From contig NW_019775635.1 of NCBI RefSeq assembly GCF_001039355.2, positions 1,197,434-1,261,433 of the forward strand: a DNA stretch of 64,000 nt, given 5' to 3'. Positions 37,901-48,400 of the stretch are shown in pieces. A model generated the notes under the pieces. The model did no database searches. It was not told the DNA's origin and saw nothing but the letters and a program-made list of their open reading frames with translations. The position numbers and the translations under genes were made by a program. Position 1 is the first letter of the stretch. Every line of letters begins with the position of its first letter. Origin of the DNA: Lingula anatina. Lineage: Eukaryota > Brachiopoda > Lingulata > Lingulida > Lingulidae.

Positions 37901-40900
37901 TGAAGTAATTTCGGTCTCCCTGTTGTTACTTTGGTAACTATTTTTTCCCTTGATTTGAACCTTTTTTTTTTTTCTTTGTCAGTGATTTCAGCATTTTCCA
38001 TCTTTCATTTGTAGGTGCAAGCAAAAAGTACCTGCCCAGAAGAGATTCACAATCCATGTCCCCCCCAATGTACTTACCCTCCAGTTGAAAAGGTGAGAGA
38101 TTAGAATCAGTATGTTTTTTTTTTCACAAAGTTGAAAAACTGCTATTTCTTCAGTTAAAAAGTCATCATTTAACTGTGCTTGATTATTTTCATTATCAGC
38201 TATATTTTAGATTTTCTTACAAAGTCAGCAATGAACGATGTCTGATTATTTGACAACATCAATATATATATTTCAGATTTGATTACAACCGGTGTTTTGG
38301 GGGGAAGATTACACGACATATTCAGTTTGCAGAGAAGATGAACTTGAGGCCTTACATGAGTCAGAAACAGGTACAAAATAAAAAATTTTCTTTCCACTGT
38401 ACTAATTATTTTAAAATTATTTTCTGTAAAAGCTGTTAAATATGATATTTTTATGTTAAATTATGAATAAACTTGAAGAACAACATGTGACATTACTCAA
38501 ACTTTTCTTACAAGGTTTGCTTGGATCTTTGTACACTCTGGACTCGCCTGTACCTCAGGTCATTACTACTGTTATCACTTGTATTTCTCTCCATTGTGTT
38601 CTAGGGTGACCCTGTGATGTATCAGTTGTATGCTGTCTTGGTACACTCTGGACTCGCCTGTACCTCAGGTCATTACTACTGTTATCACTTGTATTTCTAT
38701 CCATTATGTTCTAGGGTGACCCTGTGATGTATCAGTTGTATGCTGTCTTGGTACACTCTGGACTCGCCTGTACCTCAGGTCATTACTACTGTTATCACTT
38801 GTATTTCTATCCATTATGTTCTAGGGTGACCCTGTGATGTATCAGTTGTATGCTGTCTTGGTACACTCTGGACTCGCCTGTACCTCAGGTCATTACTACT
38901 GTTATCACTTGTATTTCTATCCATTATGTTCTAGGGTGACCCTGTGATGTATCAGTTGTATGCTGTCTTGGTACACTCTGGACTCGCCTGTACCTCAGGT
39001 CATTACTACTGCTATGTCCGCGGTAGCAACCAGACATGGTACTGCATGAATGATTCTATGGTAAGATAAACTTGGTAACACCTACGATCAGCTTCTATAT
39101 TTCATTTGTTTGACTTAAGTGAATAAACAAATAAAATGAAATTACTCATATGTGCCATTTGAATAACTTAGGAATTGCATTTTTTTGTGGGGGTTAAAAA
39201 TAGAATTAAACAAAAAGATTAGAATGACAGTGAATTTTGTGCGGGATAAATGCAAGTCAAATCCATATTTAAAAGTTGCTTTGGATAAAGTGATTTGAGT
39301 AAATCGAAAGGGTAAAATTTTTGCTGATATTAGGAGAGAAATATCAAAACTTTGAATTTTTTTTTTATGATGGGCTTGTCACCTAAAACTCTTAATGTAT
39401 GTGTACTGTCTTTCTTTCAGGTGTCACAAACTAGTCTGAGTCGTGTGATGAGTTCAGAAGCCTACCTGTTGTTTTATATCAGATGTGACAAGGCTGCTAA
39501 AAAGCTGGGAATGACAAGCAAGGTAAGACCAGGAGTAATGTTCAGCAAGTGTTTTGCCATCATTATCATTCTTTTATTATTGTATATTACAGAGGTAATC
39601 TTCAGAATGAATGCTGATATATTTTGTAATTATTTTAGTTTATGCATAGCACACATGACCTTTTGCTAAAACCTTGCTGCCAAGAGCTGTATGTCTCAAA
39701 CACTTAGAACACCAGTTACTCTGTCTTTTGAAAAGGTCCACACCTTAAGAATGTAAGGTCTAAGAGCAGTGGCTTCATTATCAGATAAATCACCACTAGC
39801 ATGTTGATGTTTCCCACTGACAGTCGTCTGCCGGTAACCTGGATTTTTCAGAGCTGTGGATTTTTGATGTATTTTGAGACACAGGATATAATTATTGATT
39901 TGTTTTCACCCTAGGCCCCCATAGGTCCACAGCTGCCCACTGGTCTACAAGGAAAGTTTAATCAGGTCAAGGTGAATGGAAACACAGGTATATATTAATA
40001 TATGAAGAAGAATTTGTTATATTGCTGATTAAATTGTTTACCATAAATATTGAAAGTTATTCTGTTTACTTTATTTTAATGGGGGGGGGGCAGGTATTGG
40101 TGAAATTCATTTAATCTACACTGTGTATGGCTTGCTTTTAATTCACGTTGAAGAATTGAAATGTTCACAAGAAGTTGGGAGGGGGGAGGGTGCCCTTCAA
40201 AAATTTTAATGTGCTAGTCAAGCTCTATTTTAGACTTATTAAGACAACTTTGTCAAGATAAATAGAACAGCCACTCAGGATATTTACCAGTGGATCTTAA
40301 TGTGTCCCTATGGGTCTGTATTTAATACTTTGTGTATTGTATTCAGATCATGGCAGTAAAGAGATGGGTTCTCCAGTTCCCAGATCACCAGCCACAATAC
40401 CAGCCAGCAGTAACAAACATGGCACCCAGAACATCACCTCCCCACTGCCAACAAACAGGAATAAAATATCCTTTGGAATAAAGATCCCACAGAGGGGAGC
40501 ACCAGTGCAAGAACAGAGCAAACCCAGGATTGTGATGCACATCAAAAATGGGAAATCTTACACAGAAGAGAGATCATCCTCCCATAGCTGTGGCAACTCA
40601 AAGTTAGTCCCATATGAGGGAGATTCCTCCGACTCCTCATCAGATCAGGACAGCAAGATGAAGAAGAAAAGAGGAGAGGGGGAACAAGGAGGGTCCAACA
40701 ATTCAGGAAAAGATGTCAGTGTGGATGATAAAGGGACCAAGACAAGCTTAGGAGCAGATTTGCCTGCCACTGTGACTGTCCCTGGCTCTTCTAAGTCTCT
40801 GCTCCCTGTGTCTTCTCACAGAGACACCAAGAACTCGGAACGGCCTAACTCCAGTGTGAACACGGCAGCAGATATCAAGGTCCCCAATGGTAGTCCACTG

Positions 40901-43569
40901 AAGAGGTCCCTCAGTGACAGTGGTCACCTGTCTCTAGTGATGAGTCCAGCTAGTCACAAGGTCAAGGCCACTACAGCATGGCATCTCAATGACTCCACTG
41001 CTGCCATCTCGCCTTCTTTAGCCTCCGAGTCCAGTAACACCAGTGTCAACTCTACAACAGAGTGGCATGTCAGCGAAAACAACCACACCTGGCGCCACAG
41101 CCATGACATACAACCTGGCTGGATAGTCAAAATGGAGATTAAAGAGGAGTCCAGTGAAGGAGTAAAAACTGCTGATTCATCCTCTAAAACTTACCCCAAG
41201 CAACTTGGAAAATCAGAGAAGACGTCAAAGGAAAGCAGGATTGTTGCTTCTCCTGTTTCAGAAATATCAAAGAGTGGAGAAACTGCCTCATCTTTTCTGA
41301 ACAGCCATGCACCTGCTGAAGGTCATAAGGTCAAGGTCACGGGTCACAAGGTCAGAGAGTCGCATGACATTGAGGATGACCACAGGGTTTGTGTGCCGGA
41401 CACTGAGCCACTGTTGAATGGTTACAGAAATAACAATAACAACTGCAATGACTCTGACTTCTCCTCATCCTCTGGAAAGAAACACAAAAAACACAAGAAA
41501 CACAAAAAGCACAAAAACAAAGATAAAGACAAGGAATCCATGGAGAAGAAACTGGGTCACAAGTCAGAGTCCAAGAAAAAACACAAGAAGAAGAAAAAGA
41601 AGAGGAAAGACAGTGGATCGGATGAAGAGAGAGACCTTTTGCTGTCCAGTGGTGATGAACACACAGCCAAAGTCAGATCTCACGCTGACACTAATGGTCA
41701 CAGCTCCAAGAGGAAAAGGCAGTCTAGCAGTGAGAGCTCCGACAGGGACAGAAAGAGGCCGTCCAGCAGTGAGAGCTCCGACAGGGACAGGAAGTTGTCC
41801 AGGAAGATCAAGGAGGACTTTGAGATCAGATGGGTGGAGAAGACTAAGGACTCTCTGGGAACAGTCAGCAGAGAGACTCAAGGTGGGTTTATAATAGCTA
41901 TACTGTTAGGCTTTTATTTGAGTAAACTTGACCTTCAATGATTTGTAAAATGTGGACATTTTTTGTTTGCTCATCTCACCGTAACTTTGTTTTTGAATTT
42001 TGTCTTCATTTATAATAGGACATTTACAAAAATGCATCTGTTGATCTAAGAATAATTATATGGTACTGTTTTCTTAGCTCCTGTATATAATTGGGACAAG
42101 GATGTGAAAGACGGCTATGTCAGACATACTCAGAGTGACACCTCGGCCACCGCCAAAACCAGTGCATCCTGGGATGGCACAAGAAAACCCAGTGTTGCTG
42201 AGCAGCTGGAGAAAAGTTCACGGCATGGCTATGGGAACACGGGTAGGTGACCTATGTTATAGAACACGTCTAAATTTTAGCATCAGAAAGTGGGGGCTTG
42301 GTGGACTAAACTGTTCTCTTCAAATGAAGTTTGAAAACTGTTACAGTTATGCTCTCCACAAGTTAAAACTTTTATGATGAAGGTGAATCTGTAAAAATCA
42401 ACTAGCTGTATTAAGTTTTATATTGGTTTAATGTTGAGGTTGTGTAGGAGAGATGCATGTTAATCTTTATATCAGGCACTTTGTGAACTGTTGTCCTGTG
42501 TAGAAGTATATGTGATTCCGTGATCTTTCCTTTGAACAGTGTCCTCGTGGGAGGGAGGTCGCAGTCATGTAGATGAGGAGGATGAAAAAGAACGCCAGAG
42601 AGAGAAGAAACGGCGCTGGTCAGAAGACTATGATGAAGACATTGACAGAGGAAAGGTGAGAGAGGACAAAATACATCCTGCTTGAAGTTGTCGTGTTTTA
42701 ATGCTGTGGTAGCAGTAACACTTGCCATTTTAGCCAAATGCTAAAACTGATGCAAATTGGCTAAACAGAAAGGGGTTGATTTAACTTGTTTTAGTCAAAT
42801 TACAACAATTTGGATAACAAATTGACAAAAAAAAGTGGTGATTTGGCTAAGCAAAGAAAATTACTAGCGCCACCCCAGTTGTGGATACTTGTGCATCATC
42901 AGAACACTAGTTTGTTTGACTTGAAAAGAAATTTCATTGGGGAGAATGGAGTATTTTTAAGTCACATGTAATAAGGTATTGAAAAGGGTAGCCATTTCAT
43001 TCAGATAAAATTGTAGCAAAACTTATGGAGTAACAATTTGATCATTTCAGGCTAAGAAAGTCCGTCGCCGTCACTCTGAGCATGATGCAGTGGGGTATGG
43101 AGACAATCCATTCCAGAGACATCAGGACATGAAGAACTGGCATAAAAATAATGTAAGCTGTGATTATCTCTATATTCTACAGTATAGGTGACATTCTCTC
43201 TATATTCTACAGTATAGGTGACATTCTCTCTATATTCTACAGTATAGGTGACATTATCTCTATATTCTACAGTATAGGTGACATTATCTCTATATTCTGC
43301 AGTATAGGTGACATCATCTCTATATTCTGCAGTATAGGTGACATCATCTCTATATTCTGCAGTATAGGTGACATTATCTCTATTTTCTACAGTATAGGGT
43401 GACATTATCTCTTTACCCTACCTCCTTTCTTAAATTGTGTTATTGCTTTTCCCAGAGCAAAGGCCGAGAGAGATTTGAGGATCGCTATCACCACTCCAAC
43501 CATTTTCACCACAGAGGTCATGACCGTCGTCATAGCAACCATCATTACAGCAGACACCACAATTACTGA
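34999..43569 (+). CDS. USP36: USP36/USP42-type ubiquitin-specific protease
   Basis: Seventeen coding exons: 34999-35260, 35588-35830, 36509-36619, 36855-36957, 37178-37245, 37425-37495, 37710-37792, 38015-38092, 38277-38370, 38935-39060, 39421-39522, 39915-39987, 40347-41882, 42078-42242, 42540-42655, 43051-43152, 43456-43569; phases join to 1148 residues. The USP fold is complete: Cys box '[18 protein letters not shown]', '[10 protein letters not shown]', a zinc-ribbon-like set 'CLRCKEKSD'/'CTKCKQKV', His box '[15 protein letters not shown]', 'WYCMNDSM' and 'AYLLFYIR'. A 1.5-kb exon encodes a disordered Ser-rich, Lys/His-rich tail, followed by 'WDG' and 'NPFQ' motifs near the C-terminus as in USP36/USP42. 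Vertebrate USP36 is a nucleolar deubiquitinase of ribosome biogenesis; that role is assumed here. USP36 and USP42 cannot be separated with certainty. Confidence 0.93.
35776..35909 (+). repeat. 67-bp tandem duplication across the exon 2 donor of the USP36-like gene
   Basis: The last 55 coding bases of the exon plus 'gtaagtacattga' are repeated once, offset 67 bp, so donors GTAAGT occur at 35831 and 35898. Only the first keeps the frame: reading into the second copy meets a stop at about 35887-35889, before the second donor. Confidence 0.9.
36146..36318. mobile_element. 173-bp MITE with 14-bp perfect TIRs in a USP36-like intron
   Basis: It starts CTGGGGTAGCGCTA and ends in the exact reverse complement. 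A 5-bp duplication CCTGT flanks it (36141-36145 and 36319-36323). Subterminal 'tagccaaat' and 'atttggcta' extend the inverted repeat. A diverged relative lies at 42704-42878. No coding capacity. Confidence 0.88.
38531..39017 (+). repeat. 110-bp tandem array duplicating the acceptor and 5' part of the USP36-like His-box exon
   Basis: The landmark 'gtacactctggactcgcc' occurs at 38531, 38641, 38751, 38861 and 38971, a period of exactly 110 bp. Each complete unit has a pyrimidine tract, a TTCTAG acceptor and the first part of the exon up to the catalytic His (GHYYCY). Only the last copy (exon 38935-39060) continues into a full exon. Reading through an earlier copy reaches a stop (CTG TGA) in the next unit, so earlier acceptors would give truncated protein. 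Confidence 0.95.
42704..42878. mobile_element. Diverged copy of the CTGGGGTAGCGCTA MITE in a later USP36-like intron
   Basis: Shares the body of 36146-36318 ('tagccaaatgctaaaactga' through 'gatttggctaagcaaa') in the same orientation, and ends 'tagcgccaccccag'. The left terminus is degraded (CTGTGGTAGCAGTA) and no clear target duplication remains, so this copy is older. Confidence 0.8.
43165..43405. repeat. 30-bp tandem array in the last USP36-like intron
   Basis: About eight copies, period exactly 30 bp, of a unit containing 'tctctatattctacag' then 'tataggtgaca'. Each carries a pyrimidine-rich stretch and a CAG, so it resembles a row of weak 3' splice sites upstream of the true acceptor at 43455. 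Open frames on both strands result only from the period being divisible by three. Confidence 0.93.
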
Positions 43570-43642
43570 ACTGTGCAATGTTACTTACCAGTGTTCTCAG
43601 ACAATGTATACTCCATCAGGAACAGGGATCTCAATGTCCAGA

Positions 43643-43910
43643 AAGAGCAGAGGATAGTGGATATTGTGTTATCATAATGAGTGTGGATAAAGAAAGAGCC
43701 GAGGATAGTGGATATTGTGTTATCATAATGAGTGTGGATAAAGAAAGAGCCGAGGATAGTGGATATTGTGTTATCATAATGAGTGTGGATAAAGAAAGAG
43801 CCAAGGATAGTGGATATTGAATTATCATAATGAGTGTGGATAAAGAAAGAGCCAAGGATAGTGGATATTGTGTTATCATAATGAGTGTGGATAAAGAAAG
43901 GATATTCTTT
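43643..43910. repeat. 51-bp tandem array in the USP36-like 3' UTR
   Basis: Five near-identical copies, landmark 'gtgtggataaagaaa' first at 43681 and 43732 (period 51 bp), starting about 75 bp after the stop codon. It is present only outside the coding region. Confidence 0.93.
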
Positions 43911-44057
43911 GTTTATAATAAGTTTTTTAAGTATAAAAGAGATCCTTTGTCTTTAAATAACTTAAAGGATAAAGGACATCTTCATTTTGTAATAAAAATG
44001 GATATTTCATGACTTGCAGGATAATGGATAGTGTAGGACTGCCATCCTAAGAAAAAT

Positions 44058-44345
44058 TAGATGGTTGGTTCTCGGGTTGGGTATGCCAGTCAACCAATTG
44101 TAAGCAGTGAGAAAATGAGATGGTTGGTTTCCAGGTTGGGTATGCCAGTCAACCATTTGTATCTACTGTAAAATGAGATGATTGGTTCTCAGTTTGAGTA
44201 TGCCAACCACAAATGTATCCAGTGAGAAAATGAGATGATTTTCAGGTTGAGAATGCCAGCCAACCATTTGTATCCACTGTAAAATAATATGATGATTTTC
44301 AGGTTGAGCATGCCAGGCAACCATGTATCCACTGTATGTTAAGCA
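44058..44345. repeat. Degenerate ~58-bp tandem array downstream of the USP36-like gene
   Basis: About five diverged copies of a unit like 'atgagatgattggttctcag...tatgccagccaaccatttgtatccactgtaaa'. A candidate poly(A) signal (AATAAA, near 43990) precedes the array. Confidence 0.8.
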
Positions 44346-44431
44346 AACCATGTAAAAAATCCATGACTGTTTTATAAACTGTATTAATCTATTATTATTT
44401 AATTATAAACCATATGAATATGTTGCAATAA

Positions 44432-44432
<1 letters not shown>

Positions 44433-44486
<54 letters not shown>
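44433..44486. repeat. TA dinucleotide microsatellite
   Basis: An uninterrupted TA run of about 27 units in the spacer between the USP36-like gene and the cadherin. The rest of 44350-45499 is AT-rich with no gene seen. Confidence 0.95.
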
Positions 44487-44488
<2 letters not shown>

Positions 44489-45499
44489 CATGTTACAAAA
44501 TGAGAATAACCCTTTTCAGCAGTTTTAAACTGAGGACTCTGAAGTTGGGTGCAGTGATAATTTTGTTTTATTTCTCAAGTGAGTTGCTGTGAGGTGTTAG
44601 GGGGAGCATGATTTCATGTCTTTCCAGTATCAATTCTTCATGTGGATTGACAAAGTACATGTACATATGACTATATTTATGGTTAATGAAATACAATGTG
44701 AATCAGTAATTCTGACTTGGTTTTGTTATTCTGTATTCTCAACACCCTGTCATATCAGTAACAAGTGCTTGGAGAAGAATTAATGAACAAACCTATATAT
44801 CCATCAAGCATCATACTGCTTGTTGTAGATTTAATGGGTTTTGGGGAGTAATATAAATATCCTCAATGTCTTATAATTGTCCCAAGATTGCTGTGTACAG
44901 TCCTTACAGATTGGAAAATTATTTCAAATGAGCTGCAATATCTGAAATGTCATATTTGCTAACAAGAAAGATAAGTTAATTGAAGTTTGTCATCCTTTGA
45001 GATATTGAGTTTGAAAATGAATATTTCTAAAATGTTTATCACACGTATCAATCTTAGACCCAAAATACTGTCCCAAAAGCAGAAGCTATGACAAATACCC
45101 CCAGTATCTATATAGCCAATCCACACAAAGTGATAGTGCCAGAACATTCTCCAACACAGACCTTAAACTGTGTATCATGTCTGCTACCAGCCCTGTGGTA
45201 ACCTGGTTTAATTAATAATAAGAAGAAGTTTATTGAGCACTAAATGATATGAATACATTTGCAGGCTCTCTAGACTATTTTGTCTCCATATCATCAAAGC
45301 TTGTGCTGCTGTATCAGCTCTGTTTACTTGTCCAGTGTTAGGACACCCTGTTTTTGTACCAGAAGGAAGTCAAGACATCTTATCATATCTGGGGTCTCTG
45401 GGTGAGGACAGAACAACCTGGACTTTGAATTGGAATGTACCTATGCTGTCTTTTAAAACTACAGATAAAGTTGCTTGTGCCTCTGTGAGAGGATCCAAA

Positions 45500-48400
45500 A
45501 TGGTGTCAAAGGAGGTTCAGAAGACCTTGCTTTTTTGGTTGATAACCTGTATTTTAGTGAGAAATTCAGGTACTATCTATAAGTCTTAAAAGAAGCTTCA
45601 TTTTTATTTTAAAGTGTGCATTCATCTGAAAGTGGACTTGTTTTTTTGATGTGATGGATAATGATGATAATAATAATAAAGGTTTCACTTTTAAAAATTG
45701 TTTAGATGGTTTAGAATGTTATTTCCATGTCAAAAGCCTGTTTAGGTGAAGGATGTTTCCTTAAATAATAATTTAATAATAAAATTGCTTTCCTAAATTT
45801 GTCAAAACCTTGGACTCTGTGGCACAATTCATATGTGGTAGACCAAATTAAAGTTGTCATTAAATTTTGTAAATCTGTAATGCATATCAATTGTGAAGAT
45901 CTAAAAGTGGCTGTATTCAGCTGAAAGTTAAATATTGAGGAAGCAGGAGATGAGTTCAGCTGTGGTAGAGCCAGCTTGACTGTTAGCATCTTTTAGTCCT
46001 GATAGCATTTTATTATCATTATATCTTTGTTGTAGATGGTCAACTAATACAAACTGTCTGTGGAGACATCCCTGTTGTGGTAAGGGTAGTTGAAAACACT
46101 GCCCCAGGCACTGTTGTTATGACTTTAACCAACGTCTCCATCCCTGGTGTCACTGATGTGGTATGGGAGAGACTGGAGCTGGCTAATGGGTATGTCAAGT
46201 TAGACACCAAGAATCAGACTATCATACTTGTAAAACACTTGGATGCTGAGTCCATGGAGGTAAGTGGAAATACTACATTGTAATGATATGAGCATAATGT
46301 TGAAAGCACTTTTTAAAGCTTTGTATTTTCATAAAGCAAATGTATCTGAAATTAAGTTTTGTTTTGTCATTCTTATAGTTATTTATATCAGATCAGTGTG
46401 TTTGAATTATTTAAATAATAACATATACATATATATATATATATATAATTTTTGGTTTATTGTAGAGGTTACAGGCATATAGCATGGTTTGTAGATATAA
46501 AATGGCTGGCAGTGTAAGACAAGGGGTAAATATATTTTTTTCATTTGATATATGCAGTGTGTGTATGAAATATAAATTGCGTCTATGACTGATTAAAAAT
46601 TGGTAAAGATGTGTTTAATCAGGATACAAATTCCTTTCTTAATTGGGAATTTGTAAACTTGAAACATATATAATATCATCAAATGTGTTTATTGTCTGGT
46701 TCTCCATTGCACTGTTTTTGTTGTAGTCAGTAGATATTAGGCTGATGGTAGAAGATGTGAATGACAATACACCTGTGTTTACAGCTCCAGTCTACTATGT
46801 GAATGTTTCTGAGGTAACTGATTGCATTTTTGTCCTGATTTTATCTATATAAAAAGCTGTGATTTAACAAATGGTTATCTGTTACTGCACATAAAGAGAA
46901 TATCTTGTTCTTTACATGTCACAGAAACTGAACTAAACATACACCAGTTATATCACAAATGTTTTCCTTTTCCTGTACTTATCTTTTAATTGTGCATCAT
47001 ATATTGTATTTAGTATTTCAAGCAAAATATGGCATCATTTTCAAATTAATTGTTTTTCTTTTTAAATTACAGTCTCTGTTCCTTCATACCCTAATCTTCA
47101 GCTTTAAAGACAAAGTATATGATTCTGACGCCACAGGCTCCATTGGCAAGTACAATATAGTGGTAAGGAAAACAAATACTTCATTTCTTTAATGACATAA
47201 ATGATCTATTTTATAATTTATTTTTACAGCTAATAAATATGATGCTAAGTGTGGTTCTCATGTTTCAGGGTGGAGGAGTTGGTTATTTTAGAATAGGTGG
47301 GGCTGCTGCTGATGGAAACTTGGTTCTCTCTAGACAACTGGATTATGACAATGGACCAAGGGTTTTCACCCTCCAAGTTGAGGCTTATGTAAGCTTTTAT
47401 GTCTTTTAATATTTCCACTATTCTGTTGCCTCCAGAGAATATTTTACTAAATGTCCCTTTTTTAAAGATAAAAAATTTGAAATATTTGAAATTATATATG
47501 TATATATATATTTATTGACAATTATTCCGATTATTTCAGAGGTAATTGTCATTGAAAGAGGAGTTGAATTACATACCTGTTTTATTTATGTCAGTATAAA
47601 CTCAGTGTGTTTTGAATTATTTAAAGAATGATATATATAAAAGTAATCATATGTAGGATAATGGTATACCACCACTAACAGCAAGGGCCCAAGTCATTAT
47701 CCAAGTTGTTGATGAAGATGACTTATCCCCAGCCTTTGAGGCAGATCTCTATAAGGTGACAGTGTTAGAAAATGTGAGTTCTGTTATATATGGTTAAGCT
47801 GTAATCTTGATGCTGTAATCTTCTTTTATTAGCTAATTTATTCATTTATTTATTTATTTTTAGTTCTGACATCTCTTGTACTAAAGCAACTGTTTTCTAA
47901 AGACTATAGTTTTCACTCTCTTAAATCATGTACAGTTTTTATGGTAGTCTTGGGATTATTCTGTTGATTGAAATACTAAGGTATCTACCAATTAAGCTGT
48001 AGGTTAACTACGTAAGTGCTATTTCTGATGATATTTTTGGTAAAGAAATATTATATGTATGGTTTATTTTTTAATTTTGTAATTTTCAACATAGATGCCT
48101 ATATATTTCAATCTTAAAATAATATATATTTTAGGCATTATCAGACAGACAAATGTCAGTTGTATTTAAGAGGATATTTCTCCCCCAGGAGAGTAAGTGT
48201 GCAGCCACTGAGTCCCGTATTCAACCAGGTCCAATAAAAGCCTATGACCAAGATTTGGGGATCAATGCCACAGTACTATACAGACTGGGATCTTGTAAGT
48301 TGATATAAGAAATATATCATTTATGTTTAAGATTATATTGGATATATATTATTAACAGACTTCTTCACTCCTCTCCCCCCCCCCCCCCCCTTCTGTCATA

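Noticed and set aside
38531-39017. Tandem complete exon duplication
   Set aside because: Only the 5' part of the exon and its acceptor are repeated; no donor or exon end is present in the early copies.
41418-41894. 158-codon plus frame and 105-codon minus frame in the USP36-like large exon
   Set aside because: Alternate-frame readings of the Lys/Ser-rich tail; the correct frame joins neighbouring exons in phase.
43052-43405. Repetitive protein ([10 protein letters not shown] units) on minus strand
   Set aside because: Artefact of a 30-bp intronic minisatellite whose period is divisible by three, so several frames stay open.
43578-43879. Repetitive ORFs on both strands after the USP36-like stop
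   Set aside because: 51-bp tandem array in the 3' UTR (17 codons per unit); openness is a by-product of the period.
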